A stretch of DNA of 64,000 nucleotides. Source: Prinia subflava (Eukaryota > Chordata > Aves > Passeriformes > Cisticolidae). This document shows, in pieces, positions 1 through 13,800 of this stretch (its first letter is position 1; every line of letters starts with the position of its first letter). The stretch spans positions 5,394,001 through 5,458,000 of the forward strand of contig NC_086266.1 of the NCBI RefSeq assembly GCF_021018805.1, given 5' to 3'. Made by a program: the position numbers and the translations under genes. The notes below the pieces were generated by a model. It ran no database searches, was not told the DNA's origin, and worked only from the letters and a program-made list of their open reading frames with translations.

Positions 1-2423
1 GGTGTCCAGACTGGGTGTGCTGCAGGAGGTGCTGCATCTTTAATGTGTTTGGTATTCAAAATTCCAGGAACCCTTTACAGAAAAATAACCCCGATCCCAT
101 AAAAATTAATGGGCTTGAAGTCCCTCAGTCCTCCTGGTGGCACTGAAGACTTCTGCCTGTGTTGGAAGCTCAAAGAAGAGCTGCCATTCTGGGGCTTAAA
201 AGTGGCATCTAAGGGATGGTCATGAAGCATTTAGGGAGAAACCAAAGCTTTAAACAGCTGCAAAGACAGCCAAGGGCTGGGAGCTGCCTGTGTGAGCAGA
301 TCAGCATTGGATTAGGCAGTGGCCTGGCTTGTTTGCCTCTCTGATGATACCAGATGACTTCTTGGCCCACTGCATTATCTGGAGAAAAACAGCTGAACAA
401 ATGGAGATACACAGGTGATCTGCAGCTCAGGGGCTTTGTTTCTTGTGGGCTTTGGCTTGTTTTGTTTTGTTTTTCACTGCTGAGCTCTGAGAGGATTTGG
501 ATATTTGACTCTCCCCAGGCTGCTGGCCTTGGCAGGAAGGTTTTAACTTCTCAGCACTGAATAAGGTAACTGTGAGAGTGTGAATGCTTCAGCCAGCTCG
601 GACGAGGAGCTGATTTATTACTCAGCAGAGCCATTGAGGAGCTGGAAATGGGATGTGATTTGTACTCAGGGCCAGTGCTGGCTTGCTGGGATGAATTCTG
701 TTCCAACCATCACCTGTGAGTGCAGCCTCCCCTCCCCTTTGCATGCACTGGGATCCCCACTGCTGCTCCCCTCATTTTCCTCTCCCTCCCCACACAGGAT
801 TAGCCAGCCCAGATATAATCTCTTCATCCCTACAGCACCGCTGAGAAATCCTGCGCCAGCTGTTTTTGAGAGGGGGAAAAAAACCCCCAACCCACCCAGC
901 TCTTTTCTAATTTACAAAACTTAGAGAGGGGGAGGAAGGAAACGTGGGGTGTGGAGAATAATTGGGCAATTCCCGGCATCCTCGATGGCAGCTCTTAAGC
1001 AATTACGGGGACTCAGCAGCACCCTTATCACAGCACGTTCTGGGAGATTAGCCGTCTGCTCAGCTGGCAATTAGAGCTGGGGAAATGGGAAGCTGCCACT
1101 TAGCTCTGACTTTGTAGCGGCTGTTTGCACTTCTCCCAGAGCCGGGCCCCGGGCACTGCAGGGAGGGCTGTGAGGAGCTGTGCGGAGGATTAGGAGTGAG
1201 CCGGGAGAGAGGCTTGTGGGCACGGTGGCTGGGAGGGAATAAAGGCTCTGCTCTCTTCTCTTTCAGAGTTTTTCTGTCAGACTGGAAAGCATAAGCTGCT
1301 CCCTGGTCCCATGTTTCATCCTGTTCTGACTTTCCCTCCATCTTTGTTCACAGTTTTGGGAAACTTTGCTTGCTGGTTCCATCTGGGAATGCACCAGTGC
1401 TGTGTGTTTATGTGCCAGCTTCATTTGTACGGGAAAAATGCTGAGCTGGGAGAGAGAATTGTCTCTGCCTGGGCCACGGACCTCCTGTGAGGCCAGCAGG
1501 GTGCATTTTTTGGTGTTCTTGGTACAATGAACCATCCTACATCTTGTGCTGGGGTGCATCACAGGACTTGAATGATAAAACATCCTTTATCCTCAGCTGT
1601 TGGGTGACTGCTGGTGCTCTGTGCAGACACACTGGCCCCACTGGGAGGATGGCAAGCCCTCATCTCTGGCCTCCACAGAGCTCTGTGGGGTTTAGTGCTG
1701 CAGCAGGGCACTGCAGGGACACTTGCCCAGCTCCTCTGTTGGCATTTGGAATCTGAGAGGGAAGAGGGAGGCAAAGACAGGTCCCTGCTCATCCCTTCAG
1801 CCCTGCTGAGCACCAGAGGCTTGGCATGGCCCAGGCTGATGAGCTGTGCTGTGGGTTGAGCAGCGTCCCCTGTCCTGCCGAGCAGGTCCCCTGCTCCTGG
1901 GGACAGCCACCTGCTTTTCCAGGGCTTTAACCCTGCTGCTGTGAGGGGCTGTGGCAGGTCCCTGCCGTGGCTGTGCTGGCCACAGGAGCGGAGCCCCACG
2001 GAGCCACAGCTGAAGTGGTGCCACCAGGTGCTTCTCTCCCGCGGGCTCAGCAGGGACCTCACGCTTCGGAATTAATTTCAGGATTCTTTTTTCTTCCCCC
2101 CTTTGCTGATTTATCTCTCGAGTTTTCTAGGCCAGCTGTCCTCCTTTATTATCCTCACGCTACCTATTTATCTCGCCTGTCCCCTCTCCTCCCCGCTTCC
2201 CTCCCCTCCGTTTGCCTGGCCGTGGCTGAGCTCCTGCCCGCCAGCAAAAACAAGCCACGGTGGCGGAGTGTGACAGCTCCGCTGGAGCCACATCACGGCG
2301 ACAGCCGGGGCCGGTCCCCGCCGCTGTCCCCGCACGGAGCGGCAGAAGGAGCCCAGCACCGCGGACAGCGGGACAGGCGGTGCTGTCCCCTCCCCTGGCC
2401 GCTGTGCTCAGGACAGCTCCGTC
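1..2423. other. Intergenic, nothing recognised
   Basis: Unique GC-moderate sequence. A pyrimidine-rich patch near 2150-2220 is the only compositional feature. Open frames are short and match no family. Confidence 0.6.
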
Positions 2424-2666
2424 TGATGCCTGGAGTTTGAGCTTTCATGTATTTCAGATTCTGTGTTGCCTAAGGGGGAGTTCTGAGCCTCATATGAAGT
2501 GCTAGGTGGTTGGGTTAGCTATTTTTGTGATCATTCTACCTTGGGTGTAGCCCTGGCCAGGCTCTTGTCCTGCCCAAGGTGTACCCTTAAAGGCCTTTCA
2601 ATAAATATCTGTTTATTCCCTGGCTCTGCCCAGTCTCTGTTTCAGGTCAGCCTTCCTAAAGCATCA
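2424..2666 (+). mobile_element. Solo LTR, internally deleted copy (family A)
   Basis: Starts TGATGCC and ends GCATCA, so its ends are the inverted pair TGATGC/GCATCA expected of an LTR. It aligns along most of its length with the copy at 41762-42201 but lacks about 200 bp in the middle. It contains CAATAAAT about 60 bp before the 3' end as a likely polyadenylation signal. No target-site duplication is evident. Internal viral genes are not present. Confidence 0.72.
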
Positions 2667-2846
2667 CTTCCCCTCCTCCTGCTGCCACCCACGCTCCTCT
2701 GGCAGCCCCAGGGGCAGCGCCAGGGCAGAGCTGGCCCCAGCAGAGCATCCTGCCTCCAAGTCCTGGCTGTGGGAGCTGACAGTGCTCAGATTTTAGGCTT
2801 CAGGCACTTGCTAAAAAACCAAGAGAGTGACTCTCTCATTCTAGCC

Positions 2847-3045
2847 TGGGAAAATCCTAAGGAGGAACCCAAACAATCCTTGAGAGGTGAAAAACAGTTA
2901 GCAGGTGTTATTTTTCTTACTTGTTTACTGGCAAGGATGTTTATAAAGAGGTGTAGGCTCGGAATGACCGATCATACTCATTGTACCAAAGTGCTGTATG
3001 AAAAGAGGGGTTTGAAGAATAAAGAACTCTCTCCCTTGCTGTAAT
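2847..3045 (+). mobile_element. LTR-like repeat (family B), diverged copy
   Basis: Aligns with the reverse complement of 32189-32400: shared landmarks are CCAAACAAT, ACTTGTTTA, AAAGAGGTGT, ATGACC(A/G)ATCAT, TTGTACCAAA and a TATA-like box followed by AATAAA. Its ends are uncertain. It lies 180 bp beyond a family A LTR in the same orientation. Confidence 0.6.
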
Positions 3046-3344
3046 AAGCTGGGAGTGATGTTGTTATATCATGCTGTCCTTAAAACAGTAATGACACCTG
3101 GTTGTGGTCACTGTGCCTCTACACGTGGCTGTGGTGGTGATGGGACAACCTGTTTGCTCCAAACATTATTATTAATAATAATAAAAATGACAGTACTGAC
3201 ACTCTGCAGTTCTGTCTTTTGTTCTGTGCATTGTCTGTTCAGAGAGAGGGGAGGGATGAAGGAGATGAAAGTCCTGGCCAAGAGGGGCTGTGTGTACAAG
3301 GCAGAGCCCAGGGACTGATCTATGGCCAACCAACAGCAACAACC

Positions 3345-3600
3345 AAAAAACAAAAAAAAAAAAAAACCCAAACCACCACCACCACCAAACCCCTTAACAC
3401 CCCCCCAAAAAAAAAACACAACAAAAAAATCCCAACCAAAAACACAACAAAAAAATCCCAACCAAAAACACAACAAAAAACCCACCAAAAAACCTCCCCA
3501 CCCCCCAAAAGCCAAACCAATCAACCAAACAAACCACCCAGAAAACCCAACAGCAAAAAACCCAAACCCAGCCAAAAATAATAATAAAAATAACTGAAAA
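3345..3600 (+). repeat. A/C-rich low-complexity tract with 26-bp tandem units
   Basis: About 250 bp made almost only of A and C. Within it a 26-bp unit starting ACACAACAAAAAAATCCC occurs at 3416, 3442 and, partly, 3468. It creates long spurious open frames on both strands. Confidence 0.9.
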
Positions 3601-4865
3601 GAACCCCCAAACCACTAAAAGTCAGTCCCTTGTAGTTGCAGGTATTATAAACACAGCCTTTGCAGCACCCTGCTTTAACCCTTGCTTCCCCTTCTGCTGC
3701 TGTCCAGCCATGAACCAACCAGCTGGAGCCTTCACTCAGAGGATGACAATGGAAGTAGGTGTAGGAAACCCTGCACCAAAATATCCTGTGTATAATTTTA
3801 TTCCCTCTTATCCCACATGCCAGCTCTATCCCACAGCAGAGCTCTCATCTGAAATCAGACCTGCTGAGCAGAAATAGCCTGACGCTTCAGAGATGTGCCT
3901 TCAGAGCCTGGAGAGAAGCTAACCCTTCATTGCCCACAGCTGTAGGACACAGATGTGCCTCAGCCTGGCCTTTTCCAAATTCGTGTTGTGCCTGTTTTAG
4001 AGCTTCTGGGGAGCTCCAGGCTGGCATGTGTGTTGTGTGCCAAGACAGCAGCACATGCAGGACGCCAGGGAAGGGCCGGAGGGCTGATGTAGGTGAGATG
4101 TTGCAGCACAGCTGAGTTACAAGCTCCAGGCCTCCGGGGCAGGGCTGTGCACAGCCACAGCTCTGCCTCCAGATGTGCAGAACATCTCCAACCCCTCTGG
4201 CAAGGGGAGCAGGAAGGAAATTGAGATTGAACTGTAATTTCCCAATCGCACTGGCTCCTTCTCCGCCATTCTGGCACTGTCAAACCGTGTCACGATTCTC
4301 CTGACACGCTTTTGGAGTAAAGACAAGGGAAAGCAAGCAGTCAAATTTCTTTTAACTTCTGGAAGCAACAGGAAATTGGCAGAACCTTTGATGCCTTGTG
4401 CAGCTTAGCAGAGATGCTCCAAGTGGCTGTGACTCAGCACAGCTGGAGAGCTTTGTGAGCCACATGTGGAGTGTTCTGTGGGGGCCTCAATGGAGAGCAC
4501 AAAGGGCTGAGGGCAGTGTCCCACCTGCTTGGAGACTTAGAGAGGTGCAGGAGGAAATCAGCGTGAATCCCACTGGAAAAAAAATAAAAATTCAACAAAA
4601 GCTGTTTGGCAAAGGCCCTGCCTGGTGGTTTGGAAGTGTGGATGCCTGCCTTGGATGGACAGGGAGGGTGTGGGAACTCCTGAAGTGTTTGGAGATATTA
4701 ATTGTCCATCAAGAAAAGGACAGTCCAAGCCAAAAATCTGGAGGGGAAGGCGACCTTGTTCTGCTGTGCTTAAATCTGCAGGGCTGGTAGAGGTAGAGAA
4801 CAGGGTAACTGTGCTTCTACCTCCCAAAATAGGAGTAAATTTGGGGTCTGGAGGGAAAGAGAAAG

Positions 4866-5140
4866 AGAGCTGGAGAGGGATTTTTGAGAGGGAATAACCT
4901 TAAGATGAAGGAGATTTAGATCAGATATTGGGAAGAAATTCTTCCCTGTTAAAGATGGGCAGGTCCTGGCACAGGGTGCCCAGAGCAGCTGTGGCTGCCC
5001 CTGGATCCCTGGCAGTGCCCAAGGCCAGCCTGGGTGGGACTTGGAGCAGCCTGGGACAGTGGGAGGTGTCCCTGTCCATGGCAGGGGCATGGACCAGATG
5101 GTCTTTAAGGTTCCTTCTGACCCAAACCATTCTGTGATTC
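4866..5140 (+). mobile_element. CR1 3' fragment
   Basis: 3' end of a chicken-repeat-1 non-LTR retrotransposon: GAAGAAATTCTTCCCTG, GGCACAGGGTGCCCAGAG, the GATGGTCTTTAAGGTTCC stretch and the ending CCATTCTGTGATTC. 5'-truncated as usual for CR1. Confidence 0.88.
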
Positions 5141-8100
5141 CCTAAATCCTCAGGCTAGGCTGTGCAAATGCAGTGAACCATTCCAATGGGCAAATTATCC
5201 AGTGTTCTTGTGGGACCTGATTTTATCTGGGATGCTACACAGAAGAGACAAAAAGAGAAAAATGTCAATGGGAAGTGTCTCATGCAGTGCAGAAAGCAGG
5301 ACCTGCATCTTTTTGTTGATGGAAAAAGGTGCCTCCATCTCTGTCCTCAGGGCCTAATTCCATCTCCAGAAAATAGGCTGAGTGCACCAATGAAGATTTC
5401 ATTTTTCAGGACACTTGCACATGATGGCCTGGTAAAATTGTTATTTTTAAGACAGCCAAACTTTTGGGGAAAGAGATAGCAAATTTTACATTAGCAAGGG
5501 AGAGAGGCTGTGGGTGACTGCACTGTTTGATGCTATTGTGCTGGGCTTGAGGCTGAAAGGGGCTGGTAACCTCTAGAAGGATTAGAGAGAACATGGAAAG
5601 GAAAACCCTGAATTTGGATTAAAGATGTTTAAAAGTCTCTTGTATCAGCAAGCTCTTTTCTCCGGGAGAGATTAGGAGTGCAGCTTCTCTCGACAGCTCT
5701 GTTAATCTGGTCTCCATGGAAACAGGATGATGTTAGTGGTGACACACTCCCCTAAATGGCTTCTCAGCAGCTGTGTTAAGGGGGGACACTGGCTTTGCTT
5801 TGTCACCCACATCTGCTTAGTTTGTCCCCTGTCAGTCCCTGACAGCTGCTGGGGGCTTTTTTGCTGCTGGTTTTGTGCTGGTGGGACCTGCAGCAGTAGA
5901 GACCCCCACGCTGCAGAGATTGTGCTGGAGGATTCACAGGCTCAAGCCTCTCCACTGAACCCAACCAGCCCAGAAAAAGCCAGAGGCTTTCAAAAATTGA
6001 TGTTTTTGCTGGTGCTCCTGAACGGGACAGCCTGTGGCTGCTTTGCCAAAGTCTCCCACCCTCCTACACTGCCCGGGGTGAGCGAGTGACCTCCTTGTTG
6101 TGACACCAGATGCAGGAGGTCCCTGGGGTCTGCTGCAGTGACCACTCTTCGACCCACACATGGACAAGGCATTGAGCCAAATGTTGGGAAATTTGCCATG
6201 ACCTAAAGCAAACCCAGCCTTGCAATGCCCAGCCAGCAGCGAACACTGAGGCAGAGCTGGGGCGCTTTGCTCTGTGCCTGACTGTGCAGGGGGCAGGAGA
6301 AAAGCCTGTCCCAGGGATTTGCCTCAAAATGCAGCCTGGACGTGCTCATGTGGCCATCCAGGCTGGGGGTGAAACGGTGGGTGGCTTGTAAACGTTCCCT
6401 GCATCTTTCTAAATCCCTTTTCATCCTGAGTCACACGCAGGAGAGCGTGGGTGAGCACGAGTAGGCAGAGGGAGAGGGGTGGTGGGGCTGCATGAATTTG
6501 GATATGCACATCAGCTATCAAACACAGTGCAGAATTGCTGTGAAAGCAATTGAAAAAAGATAAATTTCGTGTCACAGTCTTCAGATGATGAGCTACTGCT
6601 GTTACTGCTTTTCTGTGTTAGTGGAGTTAAAGTGGGACTCGCTTGTTGAGATTAGCGAGGAGTTTTCTGCACCCCTCCTCTTCCTGACTCTTCCCTCTTT
6701 CTCTCCCCGCTGCTCCACAGTTGCATTTCCCAGTGGATCTCAGCCAGGTGTGTGGGACTGCTGCTGCCTCTAGTTCTTTCAGACCAGTCATGGGTTAGGC
6801 TAAAGAAAGCTGAAAGAAAGAAATAGAAATGTAGATGACCTTTATGTCTGTCTGACTCCAGCTCATGCCTCAAAAACATTTTATGCCATCAGCTAATTCC
6901 ACCTAGACCTGGAACTGTGTACTTAAAAACATCATGAAACTGAAGAGCCGAGGGAGAGACTTTATCAGTGGTCCTGTTGGCATCACTGTGAGCTCAGCCC
7001 TAAATCAGACCTCAGGGATTTTCATCCCAGAAACTGCACAACAATCCTGGCTTCCCTCTCAGAGCAGCTCACTGGCTTTACTGGGGCCACCTGAACTGCA
7101 CCAGAGCAAGTCCCTGGGTGTTCCCAGTAAATCCCATTGCCTTTTCAGCCTGTGTGACAGTTTTCACAGAAAACAACTCTAGTCCAAACAGCCACTTCAG
7201 ATTTAATCTGTGAATGATGACTTGAAATAAAAACCAGCTACAGCAGCCCAGTGCAATGAACACCAGGAAGCCTATGGAAGCCTGGTGTGGCTGTGAGTGA
7301 CAGGGCTCTGCACCCCTGCCCAGGGGGCCCTTTCCCAGCTAGACAGCGCTGGGGAGGGGTCCTGCAGCCTTGTGTATCATTTAAAGAGTCATTCTGTTCC
7401 AGAAAGCAGGCAGCAGCTCCCGTGTGGGCTATACCTCAGCAGTCATAATTCATCCCAGTTTATAAATGAGATGCTTTTCCTGGAATGCCGGGTCCCAGTG
7501 ACATCTACAAGGCAAGCTGTGATCTCTGTGGCCTGTGAATCATCTCTCATAATGGAGATCCTGCTGTCCACTCTTACTTTTGTCAGCTGTACAGCATCAG
7601 AGTTTGTGGATGCACCCAGAAGGAGCCCCCTGCCACTATGGCAAAGAAAATGATTTCTTCTCTCTGGAGCAGAGCCCTGGTGGATATCACCTGAGAGGGA
7701 TGCTCTTAAGGACAGAACAAGGTGGTACTGTTCACTTTTTCTTTCTCTGAGGGGTATTCATACCTCCCTGAGCCAGCCTGGGGAAGATTTAGCCTTTTCC
7801 TTCCTCTCACCTCACATTCATGCCTTTTCCTAGCACCAAGGCCATATTAAGTCTAAATTTCCCCCTCTCTTGCCCTTGGAACTGTTCAATGCTTGGCCCA
7901 AGTGCAATAGCCTCCAGCAATAAGGGGAAAACTTTGGGTCTCAGCATTTACTTCTGCTTCTCCCTCTGGAGCATCAGCATCCTGGCCTCTGTCCCTGGAA
8001 CAGCTTCAGAGCACAGATAACTCTGCTCTGTGCACCAGTGTCCTCTTTCCTGTGGGCACAGGAGTGCTGCCCTTTGCCAAAGTGAAGAGGGCATCAAAAC

Positions 8101-10540
8101 CCCTGGGAATCAGTAACAGGCATGAGCTACACCTCGGAGGGTGGGAGCTCTGCTGGGAGCAGCTCCCAGGGGGTGATGCTGAGGCGCTGCTGGTGGGTGA
8201 GGTGCCTTGGGTGCTCTGCCTGCCTCCCCTCCAGCCGTCTGGCACAGCTGACAGGGTGTTGTTTCCTCGCTCTGCATCTCCTTTGCAGCCAGGATAACAA
8301 CACCTTGTGGGGGTGAGGGTGGATGTTCTCTGGCGTTTGTCATCGGCTCGCCTGCGAGCACCCTGGGGAGGCCTATAAATAAGTGAGGGGCTGTGATTCA
8401 GCAGCCACTGGAGGGGAAGCAGCTGCCACCGTGTCCATTTCATGAGCACTTCAAAAGCCTTGAGTCTTTATTTGATTTGTGTTTTTGGCATTAAATTTGC
8501 AAGAGCCCCCTCCACGAGTGGAGCAGGGGAAGGGTGGTGTGGAAGGAACCACTGTGGTAACAATGCAGCCCCTGGGAGTGACTGCAGGCTCCACCACAGC
8601 ACCCTCCCTCCTCAGTGATGTGCATCAGCTTTTATGTCTCTCTCCCCTCCTGTTTGCTCTGGTGGGTTTTCCTGCTGCCTGTTACTGCTGGGCAGAGAGA
8701 GGCAGTAAAAGAAATTGTTCAGGCCAAGCCTGTGGAGAGGCAAGCAGGTGTCTGGCTGTGCTATCAAGGCAGCAAGGCTTTTGCATCTCAGTGATGGGAC
8801 TAGCAGGAGACTGAGTGATCAGGGCAAAAAGCACAGCTGTGTTCACCTCGAGGCCTGAGCAGCAAAACTGCAGCTTTAGATTCAGGTTTCTGAGCTGAGC
8901 TTTACTCATTTAATTCACCCAGTGCTTTGGGACTGTATTGGCAGTTGTGGTTTTGTGGGGCTGTGTGGGGCTGGAACATGCTGAAGGTCCCTTCCTGTGT
9001 GGGTATGAACTTCTGGATGAAACTACAGAGCTGAAGCAGCTCTGTTTTCTGTAGGATTTCTGTGGTCTGCCCTCTGCTGAAACAGCCTTGATGAAGGCTC
9101 TGGCTTTGTCTCTGTTTGGGAGGGAGGGTGTTTGTCTGTCCCTTGTGTCAGGGTGGGTTAAAATGTGCTGAGCAGGGTTGTCCATTTCCACACGGATGTT
9201 TTGTGGGAAGGGGAATCAGTTGGCCCACAGGGTGGTGAAAAATAGCCACAGGAGCATGCCTGCCCCAGGAGATCCCACTGACTCCAGGTGGACCCAGCAG
9301 CAACAGCACTGAGCTCCACTGCTGGCTCAAAGCCACCTGAACATCAATTCTGTGATGTCTCTGCAGCCTGGTGAGTGACAACCCCCTGTGTGCCCTGGAT
9401 GTGAATGTGGAAACAGCCACAGAGGCACCACAGGCTGCTTCTGAAGCACAGCCAGGGTGGAGGGAGGATCCCTCAGCCAGGTCACTCTGCAGCTCTCCCT
9501 GTTTGTAATGAAGCCTCTTTCCTGATGGCCACTCAGCCCCTTCTGCTTTCAAGTCAACAAATTACATTAAAAAAACTAAAAAAAAGTAAAAAGCAAAGAG
9601 GAGGAGAAAAAGACAGAATGATATATTTTTGTTCACTCTCCCTCTCTTTCTTCATTCCTTTGAGCCATTTTTAACCCAAGCTAATTCAGCTGGAAATATT
9701 AATAACCCTATGAGGACGCCACCTCCTTGTAATGAAGTGTAAAGGTCACTTCTGCTCAAATCACACAACTCTTTCATTTTGTTCTCTGCAAGGAACAGCT
9801 CCTCTCTTTAATTATTCAGTTTGCTTTTATATTGCAGCCTCTGCTCCCTTGTCTCTAATCCCTGACACTTCCCCATTAGGCAAGTCCCCAGGAGGCTGGG
9901 CCATGTCACCTGCAGGGTCACCACCAGCCCCTGGACGTTGTGAGCAGCAGTTGGGACCTGCCTGGTGAGGGGGAAGGAGAAGCTGGATGCAGAGAAGAAG
10001 AGCTGACTCTTGGGTTTCAGTGTTGTTTCTTTGATGGTGTGAGTCGGCTGGTGTTTCTTCAGGGTGTGGGCATTGCAAAACACGTTAATTTTTGGTTGGA
10101 TCCTCATGCATGAGGTGGCAGGTGAGGAGATGGACAGGAGAGGGGCTGGAGGGGAGCTGGGCATTCCTGTCCTCCTGATTTACCTGGTGGGTGGATGGAG
10201 GTGGGAGGCTGTGGGATGGGAAGTGACCTCTGCATGGTCCCTCCTCACTGAGGAAGGCAATTGCTTGTGAAGCCCTAAGATGAAGCCAAACCTCTCAGAT
10301 CAGTGCAATGCCCTCCACTCTCAGATGTCTCTTGGGCCATGATGTCCACAGCCAGGGAGAAGAGAAGGAGAAATCACAGCGTCCTGCTGCAAATGTGAGC
10401 ACTGCTGGGACAGCCCAGGGGAGTCACCAGCACAGAAATGGGCAATGGATTTGGAGAAAGCCATTCTCTGGGGTCACATGGGAGTTCTCCCCAGACAGAT
10501 GCCCAAGACAGGGCTGGGGAACAGGGCAGTAGGACCATGG
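5141..10540. other. Intergenic, nothing recognised
   Basis: No gene, RNA gene or clear repeat seen. An AT-rich stretch at 9550-9740 (ATTACATTAAAAAAAC, ATATTAATAACCC) is a weak candidate for a conserved non-coding element. Confidence 0.6.
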
Positions 10541-10890
10541 TGGTCAGCCTGGAGAAGGGAAGGCTCAAGGGAGACTAAAGGGGCTCCAAAAGAGCTTCAG
10601 AGGGAATTTGGACAAGGATTTTTGATGATGGGACAAGGGGTAATGACTTTAATCTGACAGAGGGTAGGTTTGGATTAGATTTTAGGAAGAAATTCTTCCT
10701 TGTGAGGGTGGGGAGGCCCTGGCACAGGATTCCCAGAGAAGCTGTGGCTGCCCCATCCATGGAAGTGTTCAAGGCCAGATTGGATTTGGCTTGGAATAAC
10801 CTGGTCTGCTGAAAAGCGTCCCTGTCCATGCCAGAGGGGTTCATCTTTAAGATCCCTCCCAACCCAAATAATTCTGTCATTCTATGATTT
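10541..10890 (+). mobile_element. CR1 3' fragment
   Basis: Runs from GTCAGCCTGGAGAAGGGAAG through AGGAAGAAATTCTTCC, TTCAAGGCCAGATTGGA and ATCTTTAAGATCCCTCCC to the ATTCTATGATT terminus of CR1. Somewhat longer than the 4.9-kb copy and independently diverged. Confidence 0.88.
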
Positions 10891-13800
10891 CAGTGGCTGA
10901 GGTGATTATTGCACTAATTATTACCATAGCATCCTAAATAATTAATAACCATAATTAATTGTCTGGACCCAAGAGAGCAGACACGACTTCTGTGGTGGCT
11001 GTAACCCTTCCCTCCCTCGAGCACTGCTCACTCCAGAACCTCTCTGCAGTGTTTTATCTCCCTGAATGTTTAAATGACTTGAGCAATTTGGGGTTTCCTC
11101 TGTTTCCCCATGGGACTCCTCACTCTCTGCTCTAATTATAACACCACAGCAGCTCTTAATGCCCACAAACAAACACGGGTCCTGGGTAGCTGCAATGAGT
11201 TAAGGTTTATATAATCATGTGAAGATCTGAGAGCTGAAAAGCCTTTTTCTGTGCACTGCATTAATCATTTAAAAGGAGACTGACTGATGATTTTTGCATG
11301 TGTGTGTGGTTGTTTCCTTTTTTTCCCCTGTGGAGTCCAGCTGTTGCTGGCTCTATGTGCTCAGCACCAACCAAGCCACTGCCAAAGCCACAATGGCTTC
11401 TGAAAACTCCTGTTCACATTCATCTGGTGATTCATTCATGCAGGACATGGTGAAGAAACATATCTGGCCCTCTGATGGGAGAGGTGGAGAGGTTTTGCTT
11501 GTTCATGGTGGGATGTGTTCCATGGTAGAAGAAATCTCACACTGAAAGGACAGAAGTGACATGGTCATTTCCAAATTATTGCTGGCAAATGAAGCACAGA
11601 GACGTGGGAAGTCTGATCAGGAGCATAGCACTGATCAGCTCTTTGGCCAAGCATGGAGACATCCTTTTCCAAGCTGTGCCCGTGCCAGGGGTTTTCCCTC
11701 TCGTTGCCCCTCTTGGACATGCTTTGGGAGCAATAGCATCATGGTTAAATCAAGCTAACAATTTACGCTTTGAAGCTGTTTTCTCTGATGTTGCCTGAAC
11801 ACTGGGCAGCCATCCCTCACACAACTGACACCAGAAGGAAAGTGCTGTCCACAATTTTTGTACCAGCACCACCCCTCCCTCCCTTCCCCTCTGTGAGCAC
11901 TCCAGGGGATCATTAACAGCAGTGCAACATGCAGGAGCACAGACCAGGACCAGGCTGGGGCACAGTTTGCTCTCTGTGCAGCCACAATTGCAGCTTGGTT
12001 CCAGCTGACAGCCTTATGTGACCTCATATCTATAAAACCTGATCTTAAACATTCATTTGAAAATCTCACAAGGACATAAAACCCAGAGTTCAAAAGTTGC
12101 CACTTTTCAGACACAGGGGAGGGAAAAAATAGCTGTGAGGTTTTAGGTTAAAATGCAGAAAAATTGGGCTGTGGTTTTGCAGATGTGATTTCCATGCTGC
12201 CACCATCAGTGGCAGGGATAGTTCAGCACCTCTACTGCCACCATCCTCCTTCCAAGCCCCTAAGCATGGCTCAAAGTAATGAGATTTAAGGATATGAAAA
12301 AGTCCTGGAAGAGCTAAGGAAAGATAATCAGGGCTAGAGTGCCCTGATTATGAGGGAAGAGGTTGAAAGTGGCAGGGGGCTATGGACTGGGTGGTTGAAA
12401 TTCCATTTTCCAGACTCAATGTGAGGGCAAATTGAGTCTTCTGGCTGAAGATGTGGCTGTTTTAATAATGCAGACATTGGAATTAGAAAGAGGAGCTAAG
12501 ACAAGGGGACTTGCTTGGGATTATAAGTAACAATGCAGTGGGTGATTGCTGTCCCAGACTTGTTTATCTGAAAGCATCTCTGCAGATACCAGCAGGACTG
12601 CATTGGTAACCCCCTGTGCCAGATCTGCCATCAAGGAAAATAATTCCAGCTCCTTCTCCTGGCCTTCCTTACCCCCCAGATGTGTGGTTCAGTGCTGTCC
12701 TGCCCTGTGGGACAGCCCTCACCCGAGCCCTGGCTGGGCTCTCTGTAACCCGGGGAACAGATGGCACCGCCTGACAAATGCGCCCTTTCCCCGCACTTCC
12801 CTGCTCCTTTCCGCTGCAAATTGGGGCCTTAAAAAGGATTGATGCTGCTAACAACAACCTCATCTAGGAGGGCTTTTGGAGGGATTAATGGCTAGTCGCT
12901 GGGGAAAGGTTTAATGGTCCGAGGAGATCAGCAGTCTCAAGGCAGTTTATCCATCAGCTGGGCTAAGGCTGTTACCACTCAAAGCCTGAGGGGAAGGGGA
13001 GGTGAGCAGGGATCCAACTCTGCGGAGGAACAAGTCAGAGAGAGTGAGGAGATCCCTGGAATCCAGTGCACAGACTCACTGCTCTTCATTTGGTGAGGAA
13101 ATGCCCGGGGAAAAGGGAGTGGTGGCCTTGCTTCATTTACTCCTGAAACACTGCAACCCATCTCATGCTCCCGTGGCTCCTGAACAAGCCCACGGGCTTC
13201 CAGCCAGCTGTGCCTCTAGCAGTGGCCACTACACATCCCTAGACCCTGTGCTGTGGCCTGGGCAGTTGAGGACTACTGTTGTGAAAGGAAATTTATTTCT
13301 AACACCTTGTTCAGAGATCATTTTTCTGCCCTGGAGCGTGAAAACTGAGGTTCTTCTTATTTTTATCGCAGCAAGTCAAAGTGCAGAAGCTATTCTTATT
13401 CATATAAATGTCTAATCCCACTCTGATCTCTTCTGAGCTGTTGCATTTGCTTTGATTACTTTTTCCAGCTATGGCTAAAATAAAATTTGCAGTATAACAA
13501 TCTGCCTGTGCAATAAGCAGTCCCTGAGATGAGGAGATGAGGGTCCTGCCAGGGGCCCTCTCCCATTCCAGGGTGCAGGAAAAGCTTGGCTGTGCCCTGG
13601 ATTGTACAGAGGAAAAGCAAAGTGCCTCTGTCTATTTATTTCCTCTCCACTTGAGACCCCTTAGGGGTCGTGTGTAGCAGGATGTCTGAATGCAGCATCA
13701 GTTTAATGCCATTTCCTGGGGCCCACTGTGGGAGAACAGTGGGATTTCTGGTCGAGGAGACCTGTTCCCAGGTGCTGGAGGATTCTGGAGCAATTTTCAA

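Noticed and set aside
3108..3615. Gly/Trp/Phe-rich and Lys/Pro/Thr-rich open frames
   Set aside because: Translation of the A/C-rich low-complexity tract.
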